A stretch of 64,000 nt of DNA from Lysinibacillus louembei (GCF_033880585.1 NZ_CP137624.1:3197501-3261500); one strand, 5' to 3'; counted from the first letter of the stretch, positions 1 through 9,717 are shown. Notes: generated by a model from the letters alone, not told the origin. A program made the numbers and translations.

Positions 1-305
1 AAATAAGTGAGTATATCGGCGAGACGAATAATCATATTGCGGAATTTACCGCACTTGTGCGCGGCCTAGAGGAAGCCAAAAAGCTTGGCGCTACATTGAT
101 ATCCTTGCGCTCTGACTCTAAAATCGTCGTTGCCTCAATTGAAAAAGCATACGTTAAAAATGAAGAATTCAAGCCTTTTTTAGCACAGGCTTTAACCTTA
201 ATCGAGCAATTTGAGCTGTTTTTCATTAAATGGATTCCAGAAAAAGAAAATCGCGCAGCAGACGCTCTTGCACGTGAGGCGATTCAAAAAAAGGAAAAAC
301 GCTAA
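1..305 (+). CDS. RNase HI-family protein, 3' part only
   Basis: The reading frame is open from base 3, so the gene begins outside the window; about 100 residues remain. The acidic residues of the RNase H fold are visible: the Glu of AEFTAL, the Asp of LRSDSK and the last Asp in NRAADALA. Family members cut the RNA strand of RNA-DNA hybrids, and Bacillales carry several short RNase HI-like paralogues, so the exact substrate is uncertain. A GTG at 57 lies inside the conserved core and is not a plausible start. The gene ends about 100 bases before the next gene and no clear terminator hairpin is seen between them. Confidence 0.8.
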   Translation, partial: ISEYIGETNNHIAEFTALVRGLEEAKKLGATLISLRSDSKIVVASIEKAYVKNEEFKPFLAQALTLIEQFELFFIKWIPEKENRAADALAREAIQKKEKR

Positions 306-405
306 CAATCAAATGTAAAGGTTTTGTAAAAAATATTGAATTCGCTAGAACCTCGCTATTGCATTGTGCTAACTTTATAAGTAACTACGCTTTAGGAGAT
401 ACAAC

Positions 406-1587
406 ATGGCAAATCAAACAAACAAGCAGTCATTATTTGAAATTTTTATTGTTTCCACCAAATTAGGCTTTACTTCCTTTGGCGGCCCTACAGCACATTT
501 AGGCTATTTTCATGAGGAATATATTCGCAGAAGAAAATGGATGGATGAAAAAGGCTATGCGGATTTAGTAGCATTAGCGCAATTTCTTCCAGGCCCTGCC
601 AGCAGTCAAGTTGGCATAGGCATTGGTGTTGCACGAGGCGGTGTTTTAGGTGGCATCGTTTCATTTCTAGGCTTCACATTTCCGTCTGTTCTAGCACTCA
701 TACTTTTTGCGCTTGTTTTACAAGGACTGCCTATTGCTGAGGCTGGCTGGCTACAAGGTTTGAAGCTAGTAGCTGTCGCCATCGTAGCACATGCGATTTT
801 AGGCATGGCACAAAATTTAACGCCTGATATCAAACGCAAAGCAATCGCCTTATTGGCACTGATCATCACTTTATTATGGCAGACAGCATACACACAAATT
901 ACTGTCATTGCATTAGCTGGTGTAATTGGTTACTTTATTTATCGCAAACAGGCGATGCAGACGCATCCTGTACATACACCCTTTGTCATTTCAAAAAAGC
1001 TTGGTATTTTTTGCTTAACGTTATTTTTTAGCTTATTTGCACTGCTGCCGTTTCTAAGGGAGGTCACTTCCTTGCAGTGGATTGCACTATTTGACCGTTT
1101 TTATCGTGCGGGCTCGCTCGTTTTTGGTGGTGGACATGTCGTCCTGCCATTGCTTGAGAAGGAGTTTGTTGCAACACATTTGCTTAGTAGTGAAGCCTTT
1201 CTTGCAGGATACGGCGCAGCACAGGCCGTTCCCGGTCCATTATTTACGTTTGCGGCATATTTAGGCGCAGTAATGGATGGCTGGCAAGGCGGTCTCCTCG
1301 CAACAGTGGCGATTTTTTTGCCTGCGTTTCTATTAATTTTAGGGGCACTGCCTTTTTGGGCATCTCTCCGTCAGTATGCTTCTATTCAAGGTGCATTGAT
1401 GGGTGTCAATGCAGCGGTAGTTGGTATTTTGATTGCTGCCTTTTATCAGCCGATTTGGACGAGCACCGTTACGCAAGCGATTGATTTTGCCTTTGCAGCG
1501 CTGCTATTTAGCATGCTAGCTTATTTTAAGCTACCGCCTTGGAGCATCGTCATAGCTGGTATGCTTGGTGGCATGCTATTGTTGTGA
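406..1587 (+). CDS. chrA: chromate transporter, long-chain CHR family
   Basis: Polytopic membrane protein of 393 residues with two homologous CHR halves, roughly residues 8-185 and 205-392. The first half has the FGGPTAHLGYF motif and LPGPASSQ; the second repeats it as FGGGHVVLPLLE and VPGPLFTF. This two-half form is the usual length for ChrA, which exports chromate across the cytoplasmic membrane; many homologues are untested and may move other oxyanions. The ATG is preceded by TAGGAGAT at a good distance. It is a single gene, closed by a strong hairpin at 1595-1628. No chrB-type regulator is adjacent. Confidence 0.9.
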   Translation: MANQTNKQSLFEIFIVSTKLGFTSFGGPTAHLGYFHEEYIRRRKWMDEKGYADLVALAQFLPGPASSQVGIGIGVARGGVLGGIVSFLGFTFPSVLALILFALVLQGLPIAEAGWLQGLKLVAVAIVAHAILGMAQNLTPDIKRKAIALLALIITLLWQTAYTQITVIALAGVIGYFIYRKQAMQTHPVHTPFVISKKLGIFCLTLFFSLFALLPFLREVTSLQWIALFDRFYRAGSLVFGGGHVVLPLLEKEFVATHLLSSEAFLAGYGAAQAVPGPLFTFAAYLGAVMDGWQGGLLATVAIFLPAFLLILGALPFWASLRQYASIQGALMGVNAAVVGILIAAFYQPIWTSTVTQAIDFAFAALLFSMLAYFKLPPWSIVIAGMLGGMLLL

Positions 1588-1594
1588 ACAAATC

Positions 1595-1628
1595 AAAAAA
1601 GATGTTTGGCGCACCAAACATCTTTTTT
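1595..1628. terminator. bidirectional intrinsic terminator between chrA and coaW
   Basis: A perfect 15-bp stem with a 4-base loop; the stem starts in six A and ends in six T, so it can act for chrA on the plus strand and for the converging pantothenate kinase gene on the minus strand. Its last bases touch the kinase stop codon. Confidence 0.85.
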
Positions 1629-2454
1629 ATTTTCGACCTACATTTAACAACGCTCCAACTGCCCCCGCAAAGCCACGATCTTGTAAAAAAATCGGCTTAT
1701 GCTTTTTCAAAATCGTATAGTTGGCAATGACCTTTTGCAAATCGGCATTATCTGCGAGTGTTGAACCAATATAAACGATATGTGACGTTTCTTTTTGCTC
1801 TGCAAATTGAATGCTAAGCGTTGTGATAACTTCACCAACAAGCCCTTGCACCGTTGCTAGCACATCCTCCTGTGGATGCTCTGTATGCGCCGTAATCCCA
1901 ACCTTACCAAAATTGCTCGCTGTCAAGTCTCCTGCAATTGGTGTATCCATGCCTTGATAAATATCGCGCACAAGCAAATCGATATTTTCACGTACACCCT
2001 TTGAGGCAAGCTGCTTAATTTTATTGAAATCGCTACAGCCAGTTAACAGTGCTGCAAGCCCTACTAATGTGCCCCCTCCGACACCTGTGCCACCTACACG
2101 TATATGCTGCCTATTGTTCATATAATGAATTGATGTGCCTGTACCGATATTTGTAATAATGGCATCATCAATTTGATAGCCCTCACGCATCAGTAAATAG
2201 CGCACACCTTTTAATGTTGCTTCAAATTCGACGATATATTCAATCGACTTCATTGTTTCTAGCTGTTCGCGTAGCTGCTCTGTACGTCCACCGGTTAGTC
2301 CAATTTCTTCAACTGCTGGGTGCTGCTTAAGCCACTCTTTAACAAGCTGTAAATCATTTGATGGGAAACTTTCTACTATTAGTTGGTCATGCTCATTGAC
2401 ATAAGCAATTTTCGTTAATGTTCCCCCTGCATCGATGCCTATCGACTTCAACAT
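1627..2454 (-). CDS. coaW: type II pantothenate kinase
   Basis: Protein of 275 residues of the ASKHA kinase fold. The N-terminal phosphate loop GIDAGGTLTKIAY, the middle GTGTSIHYM and the following GGTGVGGGTLVGLAALLTG match type II pantothenate kinases of staphylococci and bacilli, which phosphorylate pantothenate in the first step of coenzyme A synthesis and resist feedback by CoA. The start is taken at the ATG at 2454 because AAAGGGGAT lies five bases upstream; an ATG-like start nine codons earlier has no such site. It lies 16 bases after the exonuclease gene and is probably cotranscribed with it. Confidence 0.9.
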   Translation of the reverse strand: MLKSIGIDAGGTLTKIAYVNEHDQLIVESFPSNDLQLVKEWLKQHPAVEEIGLTGGRTEQLREQLETMKSIEYIVEFEATLKGVRYLLMREGYQIDDAIITNIGTGTSIHYMNNRQHIRVGGTGVGGGTLVGLAALLTGCSDFNKIKQLASKGVRENIDLLVRDIYQGMDTPIAGDLTASNFGKVGITAHTEHPQEDVLATVQGLVGEVITTLSIQFAEQKETSHIVYIGSTLADNADLQKVIANYTILKKHKPIFLQDRGFAGAVGALLNVGRK

Positions 2455-2470
2455 AATAATCCCCTTTAAA

Positions 2471-3532
2471 CTATATGCCAACTACTTCCTTTGGGAATAA
2501 ATTGCGCTTTTTATACTCCTCAATAATGACATATTCATATTTTTTTAGTAATTGACAAATATTTTCTTCGTACACCTTTACTGTCGGCACTTCGATTAAT
2601 TTTTCAATGGCTAGCTCCTCTTCCTTCAACAAGCTTTGCCATTTCATATTTTCTGTTTTTGGCATCACACATTGATGTAGGCGCATCCATTTGGAAATTG
2701 ACTTTAAGCCTGCGTACGTTAAAATAACCTTCCCTACGGACTGTACACTAATTTCCTGCAATGCCCTTTGTAGCTTTTGCGAAGGCTTCATTTTAATATA
2801 TTGCTTCGTATACACTTCGCCATTTTCATTTACTTGCTCTTTTTCCTGAACAGAGAAAGGCAGACTTTCGCGATGTGTTGCCTGTTGCACGATGTCAATG
2901 CGGTCCTTTTGTACTTTACAATGCACATAGGAAACCATCATATCAAACTCGGCATCAAGCTGACGGGAATAGGTGAACAGCATTAGCATATCGGTTGTTT
3001 GCTGTCCTTCCATTAACACTTCGCCGTTCGTTGCTGCAAAAATTTGCTGCAAGCTTTCCGCATCAGCTAATGCACGATGCTGTGTGCTCGCCTCTAAGTC
3101 TAGCTCCGTCATTAATTTTTGCAAGCTCGGCTGTTCACGTAAGCCATGAGCAATCATATATTTTTGCTGATAATCTACCATTGGAAATAAAAAATCACTG
3201 CTTAAACGATGACGCTCCATTTCCTCCTCTAACACTTTGCGATCAAACTCCCCGAACGTAAACAATATATATTGTCCCTCACACCAATCTTGAAATTTGG
3301 CAATTGCTTCTTTAAAGGAGGGGGCTGTTAATAGCTCCTCTGTTGTGATACCTGTTAGCTTTTGGATATGCTTATTTAATTTTTTAAATTTATAAGGTTG
3401 AACAAGCTGCGTAAAGGTTTCCTGCGCACCATTTGGCAGCCATTTGACCGCACCAATTTCAATGATGCATTGTCGCCCTCGAATTAGTGCAGCCTCAATA
3501 TCGATAAATATGTACGTTTTTTCACGTGTCAT
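2471..3532 (-). CDS. DEDDh-type 3'-5' exonuclease domain protein
   Basis: Protein of 353 residues. The first about 170 residues are a DnaQ/ERI-1-type exonuclease with the acidic pair in FIDIEAA near residue 11, a middle Asp in FDRKVLEEE and the final HRALADAE, so the DEDDh set is complete. The remaining half is a charged, mainly helical region that I do not recognise. It resembles the sporulation-related KapD group only in the nuclease core and is much longer. TAGGTGG precedes the ATG. A 31-codon frame (3541-3636) ends eight bases upstream. Substrate unknown: single-stranded DNA or RNA. Confidence 0.75.
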   Translation of the reverse strand: MTREKTYIFIDIEAALIRGRQCIIEIGAVKWLPNGAQETFTQLVQPYKFKKLNKHIQKLTGITTEELLTAPSFKEAIAKFQDWCEGQYILFTFGEFDRKVLEEEMERHRLSSDFLFPMVDYQQKYMIAHGLREQPSLQKLMTELDLEASTQHRALADAESLQQIFAATNGEVLMEGQQTTDMLMLFTYSRQLDAEFDMMVSYVHCKVQKDRIDIVQQATHRESLPFSVQEKEQVNENGEVYTKQYIKMKPSQKLQRALQEISVQSVGKVILTYAGLKSISKWMRLHQCVMPKTENMKWQSLLKEEELAIEKLIEVPTVKVYEENICQLLKKYEYVIIEEYKKRNLFPKEVVGI

Positions 3533-3540
3533 TTAGCCAC

Positions 3541-3636
3541 CTACCATTGTTGTATTGCTTCTACCATTTTAACGTAGATTAGTAAGGAGGAAAACCCCAC
3601 AGCCGAAAATAAAATAATGATTTTAGCAGTTTGCAT
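3541..3636 (-). CDS. possible 31-residue single-span membrane peptide
   Basis: An ATG at 3636 opens a 31-codon frame that reads MQTAKIII followed by a hydrophobic run (LFSAVGFSSLLIYV) and a short tail KMVEAIQQW, ending TAG eight bases before the exonuclease start. The TAG itself is part of the exonuclease ribosome site TAGGTGG, so the two would be translationally coupled. Its own ribosome site is weak (AAAAGA). Shape fits a small transmembrane peptide; no family is recognised and it may not be expressed. Confidence 0.35.
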   Translation of the reverse strand: MQTAKIIILFSAVGFSSLLIYVKMVEAIQQW

Positions 3637-3696
3637 TTTATCTTTTCACTATTTTGCGTTACGATAGAGTGTGTATATATTTGAGGAGGCGTCGGT

Positions 3697-4515
3697 ATGA
3701 CAAATAAAGTGCTTCAAAAAGAGGCAATGCGCGTTTTAAAAGAAACGAGCCGCACTTTTTATATTCCGATAACATTTTTACAAAAAGAATTGAAGATGGC
3801 AGTAGCTACAGCCTATTTAGCGATGCGTGCTATCGACGAAATTGAAGACCACGAAGAGATTGATAATGACACAAAGCATGCGCTATTAATGGCAACAAGC
3901 GAGCTGTTGCAAAAGCCATTTGATGCAAATGCATATACAGCACTTCTTGCACCACAGCAAGATAAATTACCTGAAGTAACATTGCGTTTAGCCGATTGGT
4001 TAGAGGCATGTCCTGCAAGAGCACTGCCACTTGTAACAGCAGCAACGAGCGAAATGGCAACAGGTATGGCGAAATGGGCGAAGGCAAATTGGCAGGTGTC
4101 GACACGTGAAGATTTGGATGATTATACATATTATGTCGCAGGTCTTGTCGGTGTTATGCTGTCTGATTTATGGTATGAGTTTGAGGGCATCCAAACAGAC
4201 CGAGACTTAGCTATTGGTTACGGTCGCGGCTTACAGGCCGTCAATATTTTGCGCAACGAGCAGGAAGATTTAAATGAGCGCGGTGTCAGCTTCGTACCAG
4301 ATGGCTGGGGGCGCCCTGAGCTATTTGCCTATGCCGAGGAAAACTTAGCGAAGGCTGATGAATATATGAAAAGCATTAACAAGCGCACAGTCTTGTTATT
4401 CTGTCGTTTACCATTGGCATTAGCACATAAAACATTAAAGGCATTACGCGATGGTCGTGAAAAAGTGTCGCGTGCAGAAGTAGAGCAAACAGTCGAGGAA
4501 ATTCAAGCAGATTAA
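3697..4515 (+). CDS. squalene/phytoene synthase-family protein
   Basis: Protein of 272 residues with an all-helical trans-isoprenyl fold of head-to-head synthases. The first Asp-rich motif is DEIEDHEEID near residues 47-56. The second reads NILRNEQEDLNERG, with Asn where classical squalene or phytoene synthases have the first Asp of DxxxD; the same NILRN form occurs in Bacillus relatives that I recall, so it looks like a family trait and not damage. Product unknown: a C30 terpenoid, or prenyl phosphatase activity as in YisP, are possible. TGAGGAGGCG precedes the ATG. It stands alone, ending in a strong terminator. Confidence 0.75.
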   Translation: MTNKVLQKEAMRVLKETSRTFYIPITFLQKELKMAVATAYLAMRAIDEIEDHEEIDNDTKHALLMATSELLQKPFDANAYTALLAPQQDKLPEVTLRLADWLEACPARALPLVTAATSEMATGMAKWAKANWQVSTREDLDDYTYYVAGLVGVMLSDLWYEFEGIQTDRDLAIGYGRGLQAVNILRNEQEDLNERGVSFVPDGWGRPELFAYAEENLAKADEYMKSINKRTVLLFCRLPLALAHKTLKALRDGREKVSRAEVEQTVEEIQAD

Positions 4516-4525
4516 ACCGCACAAT

Positions 4526-4570
4526 AAAGGCTTACTGGAAAAGGGCATGTCCATTTCCAGTAAGCCTTTT
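4526..4570. terminator. bidirectional terminator after the synthase gene
   Basis: A 16-bp perfect stem (AAAGGCTTACTGGAAA and its complement) with a 12-base loop. It ends the plus-strand synthase gene, and is also the first hairpin reached by minus-strand transcripts leaving the diguanylate cyclase pseudogene after they cross the repeat array at 4701-5120. Confidence 0.8.
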
Positions 4571-4700
4571 GTGCTAAGAATCGGTAGATTTATAAAATAG
4601 CAAGCATGTTGATTATTCTTTATTTCACATAAAATACTGCAAAACACTTGATAAAATATATCAGGGTTTGTTTTAAATATTCAGAGTTTGCTTTTTTATT

Positions 4701-5120
4701 TGCGATTTCTCTAAGATATTTGCGAACTCTCAGTTTTATTTGCGACTTTCCCAAGATATTTGCGAACTCCCAGTTTTATTTGCGACTTTCCTGAGATATT
4801 TGCGAACTCTCAGTTTTATTTGCGATTTCTCCGAGATATTTGCGAACTCCCAGTTTTATTTGCGACTTTCCTGAGATATTTGCGAACTCTCAGTTTTATT
4901 TGCGACTTTCCCAAGATATTTGCGAACTCTCAGTTTTATTTGCGACTTTCCTGAGATATTTGCGAACTCTCAGTTTTATTTGCGACTTTCCTGAGATATT
5001 TGCGAACTCTCAGTTTTATTTGCGACTTTCCCAAGATATTTGCGAACTCTCAGTTTTATTTGCGACTTTCCCAAGATATTTGCGAACTCTCAGTTTTATT
5101 TGCGACTTTCCCTTTTTATC
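4701..5120. repeat. tandem array of 21 alternating 20-bp units (array 1)
   Basis: Two 20-bp units alternate without interruption: type a, TGCGACTTTCCTGAGATATT (with CCAAGATATT and CTAAGATATT variants), and type b, TGCGAACTCTCAGTTTTATT. There are 11 a and 10 b units, all starting TGCG after a TATT or TTATT end, in exact 20-base phase. The array begins about 25 bases beyond the stop of the minus-strand cyclase gene and ends before the hairpin at 4526-4570, so it would lie in that 3' untranslated region. A related array sits at 21421-21640. The plus strand can be read through as a repetitive peptide, but this has no ribosome site and is an artefact of the repeat. Confidence 0.95.
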
Positions 5121-5145
5121 TGTGAATCCCTTTAATCTATTTTAT

Positions 5146-6921
5146 TTAATCCATCATCACAACTCGATTGCGTCCTTGTTTCTTTGCCTTGTACAGTGCG
5201 TGATCCGCTGCGTCAATGAAATCAGTTATTTTTGTATAGTTATTTAAACATGTTGCAAAAATAACACCTGCGCTCGTCGTCACGATTTTACTTTCTACTA
5301 CTTCATGTTCTATGCCTTCTCGCTCCACCGCTTGGCGTATCGTCTCTGCTACTTCTAAGCATTGTGCTTGCGTTGTGTCTGTTAAAACAACAGCAAATTC
5401 CTCGCCTCCATAGCGTGCTAAAAAACCGTTTGCTGGGACTTGCTGTAAAGCCTTTTGTGCCACCGTATGTAGTATTGCATCTCCCTTAACATGCCCATAG
5501 TAATCGTTATATGCCTTGAAGCGGTCAATATCCATCAAAATAAGCCCAATATTTATGCCGTGTGAAAGCAGTTTTTCACATTGCTCATTAAAATATTGGC
5601 GATTATAGACCTTTGTCAGCCCATCCATCCAAACTTGCTGCTGTAAATGCTCATTCACCTCAAGTAGCTCCTGCGTGCTTTTTTGTACTTTATCATCCAA
5701 TGTGCGATTCAGCAGCTGCAATTCATTGTTCAAATATTTTGCTCGTTGAAGCTCTGTTGCATAAGAATAGCTTGTTGCAATCACTTGACAAAAGACAAAC
5801 GCTGTTGCACCATACATGGCAAGCTGACCTGTTGGCAAAAGATTTTGTGCAACTAAATAATCATTAATAACCGTCGCAACCATTAAAAAGCAGCCAATCA
5901 TGAGCCAGGTGGCCGTATAATCCTTGCGAAAAGCTCGTTTCCATAATAAAAATAGCATATAAACAAATACCGGAATGACTAATAAAAAGATCCATTTAAA
6001 ATAAAATTGAAACGTTGCCACTTCCGTTGTTAACGTAATAACCGTTAGCACGCAAACCGCCGACAAAATCGTGTAAAACATCCATTTTAATATGCGATCC
6101 TGATAAAGCAAATAAACTGTTAACACACAAAGCACGCTGAGCCAGTTCGTAATCAAATATTCAATCCTTGTTGTCATAAGCCATGACATATTGGGGAAGA
6201 TCGTTGTAATAAAAATATTGCCCGCAAATAAGCCGCGCAATGCCATTAAAAAGCAAAAAACCCCAAACCCTAAAAATAAATACTGCTTTCTTGCGAGTAG
6301 CGCAAAAACAGTTGCTGATATCCCAATAATGACAAGAATTCCGATTTGAGAAAATAGCTGATACTGCTGATAATGATAATAATTTGTGACATTTTCTACG
6401 CTACCTATGACAAAATCATTATTGACGCCACCTTGTTGATGGTGGAAATTTGAAATTTGCAGGACGATATCAATTTTTGACTCTTTAGGTGTAAAATAGC
6501 CAATTTTTGCACGCATCTCTGGCTTGCTTTCTTCCTTTGTTGGTCCCACTTCTCCGACCTGCAACACAAGCTCTCCATCTATATACAGTCGATATGCCGT
6601 ATACATATATTAAGAATAAACCGCCAGACTTTGATTGACTTGCATCCTGTCTATTGCAATTTTCTTATGAAATGTCGCATAGCCATTGCTCTCCCCCCAT
6701 AAGCTCTGAAAGGATAATGGCGTTGAGATGCGCTGTGGAGAATAATGCTCGATTTCTTCAGGGCTGACTAGCTGTTGCTTAAACATTTCCCACTCTCCGT
6801 CAATTTGATAAACGGCCTGCTCTGTTGTCTGCATGCTATCTTGAATAAATTCTTTCTTAACCCCGCATCCACTAAGAAGCAAAATCGCCCCTACTAGAAA
6901 AAAATATATCAATCGTCGCAT
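5146..6921 (-). pseudogene. 7TMR-DISM-type diguanylate cyclase split by an in-frame stop
   Basis: One frame runs from the ATG at 6921 to the stop at 5146 but is broken by a TAA at 6612-6610. The N-terminal part (103 residues) has a lipoprotein signal ending LLLSGCG, with the ribosome site AAGGGGGG upstream. The remainder continues in the same frame through the rest of the extracytoplasmic domain (AYRLYIDGELV), about seven membrane spans, a coiled linker and a GGDEF domain with an intact GGEEF signature near the end. An ATG at 6606, two codons after the stop, has no ribosome site. If whole it would be a membrane sensor that makes cyclic di-GMP. A single base change (for example CAA to TAA) would explain the break; a sequencing error or readthrough cannot be excluded. 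Confidence 0.8.
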
Positions 6922-7241
6922 CACGATTCCCCCCTTATCAATGACCATTCTACTAATAACAGCTATTGCTTTCATTATAGATAGTCCTTGCGCATTTGAA
7001 TAGGTTAATTTATTAAACTAACAACGTTTCAAATATCAATTACGCTTTGGCGGGATTGTGCATTGTGTTTGGACACTCATTGAATGAAGGGATTCATCGC
7101 ACAACCTATAGCGGTGAGCATTTTCTACTGAATCATGATAAAGTGAACCTTCAATCAGTGGGGGTTTTCCTCCTCCCCCACTTAAACACCTTGATTTTAT
7201 GTGCTGTTTTGAAGTGGGGTCTTACAGCCTGTTAATACGGA
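6922..7241. other. intergenic stretch without a supported gene
   Basis: About 320 bases. It holds an 8-bp GC-rich hairpin at 7157-7182 (AGTGGGGG and its complement) with no following T run, and the 12-mer TATCAATTACGC near 7035, which recurs at 14774-14785 in the trhO leader. A 62-codon plus-strand frame at 7047-7235 has no ribosome site and no recognisable protein features. It may be a worn mobile-element or repeat relic; I cannot name it. Confidence 0.5.
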
Positions 7242-7273
7242 ATAAAAAGGAGCCACCCTTTGCGGGCAGCTCC
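7242..7273 (-). terminator. terminator of the chemotaxis receptor gene
   Basis: Read on the minus strand: GGAGCTGCCC, a five-base loop, GGGTGGCTCC, then TTTTTATT. It starts nine bases after the receptor stop codon. Confidence 0.85.
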
Positions 7274-7281
7274 CATCTCCT

Positions 7282-9276
7282 TTATACTTTATAATGCCCT
7301 GCGACACGCTCTAAGCTATTGACCGTGTCATTTAATTGCGTAATAGCATTAGTCATATTGTCCATGCTTGCCACTTGATTTTTCACTTGCTCTGCCATGT
7401 CCTCCATGCTTGAAGTTGTTTGCTTTGCCAAGCTTGAAACATCCTCCATCGTCGCTGTTACCTCCTGCGTGCTTGCCGCCATCTCCTGTGCAGCCCCCGA
7501 AACAGAGTCCACCTCTACAGCTAATGAGCGAATATCTGCATTGATGCCCTCAAACGATTGCTGTACTTTATCTGCTGTCATATGCCCTTCATCTAAAACA
7601 GTTGCTAATGAGCGAATCACTTGTACAATATCGGTTGTTTCATGCTGTACATTTGTCACAACCTGTGAAATGCGTTCAGCTGCTGTTCTCGAATCCTCTG
7701 CCAGCTTGCGCACCTCATCTGCAACGACAGCAAAGCCTTTGCCCGCCTCACCAGCACGTGCTGCTTCAATTGATGCATTTAATGCGAGCAAGTTCGTCTG
7801 ATCCGCTATGTCTGTAATCACCTTCGTAAATTCACCAATTGTTGATGATAGCTTCACTAATTCCTGTGTGCTCGCAACAGAGGAATCATTTTTTTCATAA
7901 ATCACTTTCAAATGCTGCTGCAATTGATTCATAATGGCTAAGCCGCCAGTGGCATTTTCTTCAGTTGTACGTGAAATCGTGGCAATTTCCGTAATAGATT
8001 CTGCAATATGCTGAATGCCTTGTGCTAATTCGCCCATTGCATAGGCGCTTTCCTGTGTGCTTGTAAGCTGCTGACTAGAGCCTATTGCCGCCTGCTCTGA
8101 CTGCGTTTGAATGAATTGCGATGCTTGTAATGTTTGACTTGCACTGTGCTGAATCGTTGCTGCTGCGTGCTGAATACCATTTGCCTCCTGCTGTAAATCA
8201 CGAATAATGTGCTGGAAATTATCCATCATCGCATTAAAGGATACGACAAGCTGCCCAATTTCATCCTGTGAGCTTGCAGCAATACGCTTCGTTAAATCAG
8301 CCTCTCCCTGTCCGATATCCTCCAATGAATCTCGCACAGCTAAAATGCGAGAAACTTGTCTTGAGAGCGTTAAATTTGTCACGATAAAAATAACAGCAAT
8401 CACGATAAGTGCAGCAATCACTGTACCAACTTGAATTTTTGTTAAAATGGCATTGGATACAGAAATAGCTAAATAAGAGCCGTTTGAAAGCTTCTTTACA
8501 TATTGTGTGACACGTTCATTATCGTATTCTCCTGTCCACTGCTGTAAAGCTTCATCAGTAAAATGCTGACTAGTAAAGCCTAAATCTGTTAAAGCTTGCT
8601 CTGATGTAGCAGCTAGCACTTCTCCGCTGTCAGATACCATCGCTGCATATAAAACAGTAGCAGATAAATGCTCCTTTAGCTGATTGACATAATATTCGCT
8701 ACCGATGCTTGCCTCTAAATCTAACAATTGTTGACCGTTACGCGCCACTTGAACAATCTGCGGATTTGCCACATCCCAGCCACCAACACCTACGAATTTA
8801 TAAAACTCATTATCAATATCGCGAATTTGCGCCTTTTGAACAATTTGCTGTGCACGTCCGTCTAATAGCTGCATATATTCAGCTGCTTGGCCATTCGGAT
8901 CAGACCCGAAGTTGAAATCGATAGACGGGGCAACAGATGTCACACCTGTATTGCCTTTATCGTCTGTGCTCCAAATTTCATCAATGCCTGCACGCTCCGC
9001 AATTTCTTTTAAATCGTTATATGTAGCCCCTTGCTGAATAATATACGATGCCATAACTGACTGTCCAAGCATCTCTTTTTCCATAATTTCTTCAGCCTTC
9101 TCCCGTGAATGGATAGCGCCCTCCATCCCCATTGCAACCGACTCTACTAACGCCTCTCCATTGCTTTTTATATTGTGAGAAGTTGTGTAGTAAATATAAA
9201 CTGAAAATGCCCCAATAATTATTACAACAACTAACATAATTTCAAACATCATTTTCCACTTCATCGACTTTAGCAT
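7282..9276 (-). CDS. methyl-accepting chemotaxis protein
   Basis: Protein of 664 residues. A first membrane span lies near residues 9-30, followed by an extracytoplasmic sensing region of about 250 residues (likely Cache-like by length), a second span near 277-300, a HAMP domain, and a cytoplasmic signalling coiled coil whose tip carries the invariant hairpin ending [20 protein letters not shown]. It would signal through CheW and CheA to the flagellar motor. The ligand cannot be read from sequence. GGAGAGG precedes the ATG. It is a single gene with its own terminator; it is not closely related to the pair at 57.8 and 61.6 kb, which have a shorter sensing region. Confidence 0.93.
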   Translation of the reverse strand: MLKSMKWKMMFEIMLVVVIIIGAFSVYIYYTTSHNIKSNGEALVESVAMGMEGAIHSREKAEEIMEKEMLGQSVMASYIIQQGATYNDLKEIAERAGIDEIWSTDDKGNTGVTSVAPSIDFNFGSDPNGQAAEYMQLLDGRAQQIVQKAQIRDIDNEFYKFVGVGGWDVANPQIVQVARNGQQLLDLEASIGSEYYVNQLKEHLSATVLYAAMVSDSGEVLAATSEQALTDLGFTSQHFTDEALQQWTGEYDNERVTQYVKKLSNGSYLAISVSNAILTKIQVGTVIAALIVIAVIFIVTNLTLSRQVSRILAVRDSLEDIGQGEADLTKRIAASSQDEIGQLVVSFNAMMDNFQHIIRDLQQEANGIQHAAATIQHSASQTLQASQFIQTQSEQAAIGSSQQLTSTQESAYAMGELAQGIQHIAESITEIATISRTTEENATGGLAIMNQLQQHLKVIYEKNDSSVASTQELVKLSSTIGEFTKVITDIADQTNLLALNASIEAARAGEAGKGFAVVADEVRKLAEDSRTAAERISQVVTNVQHETTDIVQVIRSLATVLDEGHMTADKVQQSFEGINADIRSLAVEVDSVSGAAQEMAASTQEVTATMEDVSSLAKQTTSSMEDMAEQVKNQVASMDNMTNAITQLNDTVNSLERVAGHYKV

Positions 9277-9466
9277 TTTACAACCTCTCCTCCATCCCTA
9301 CATGTAGCGTTATCTCTATCATACATTACTAGTTCAAATATATTAATACTTTTTACACATATATCAGGATATAAGTTTCAGTTTTTTCAATAAAATGTCA
9401 CATAAAGCAATAATTTTAGTAAATGCTTTTAAAAAATGCTATTATGTCAAAGCAAGGAGGGATTTT

Positions 9467-9652
9467 ATGCAAACATATAGAATTTATGTCACGAATATTT
9501 CACAGGCGCTTGCTGTCCTAAAGGAACAAGGCTTTGAAGGGAAAGATAGCGGTACATTTATTGAAATCGCATTCAATCCAAGTCAAAAAATGTCCGTTAT
9601 TATGCTATTAAATCAAAATAAAATAGTGGTATATGATATTGAGGAAGTCTAA
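9467..9652 (+). CDS. 61-residue hypothetical protein
   Basis: The ATG at 9467 sits six bases after AAGGAGG, a strong ribosome site; the longer frame from 9395 has none and would add a non-conserved leader. The product begins MQTYRIYVTNISQALAVLKEQG and ends NKIVVYDIEEV, suggesting a small soluble alpha/beta protein without cysteines or membrane spans. I do not recognise a family. A hairpin follows at 9663-9688. Confidence 0.7.
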   Translation: MQTYRIYVTNISQALAVLKEQGFEGKDSGTFIEIAFNPSQKMSVIMLLNQNKIVVYDIEEV

Positions 9653-9662
9653 ACTTTTAATT

Positions 9663-9688
9663 GGGGCTGTCTAAAAAAGACATGCCCC
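9663..9688. terminator. hairpin between the small gene and bioB
   Basis: GGGGCTGTCT pairs with AGACATGCCCC around an A-rich loop, with one bulged base. T runs on either side are poor, so termination strength is uncertain. It belongs to a group of GGCTGTCT hairpins that recurs in this window. Confidence 0.55.
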
Positions 9689-9717
9689 TAACTATTTAAT
9701 GGGCGAATCGCTACTTT

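Noticed and set aside
3697-4515. Damaged squalene synthase because of Asn in the second Asp-rich motif
   Set aside because: Related Bacillus proteins share the NILRN form as far as I recall, so it is more likely a subfamily feature.
4701-5120. CRISPR array
   Set aside because: Units are 20 bases, alternate in two types and have no unique spacers; no cas genes are nearby. The same applies to 21421-21640.
4760-5247. Repetitive plus-strand frames through array 1
   Set aside because: They follow from a 40-base composite repeat that lacks stops by chance in two frames; no ribosome site, and length would change with every unit gained or lost.
7047-7235. Plus-strand 62-codon gene
   Set aside because: No ribosome site, no family features, and it crosses a GC-rich hairpin; treated as noncoding or relic.
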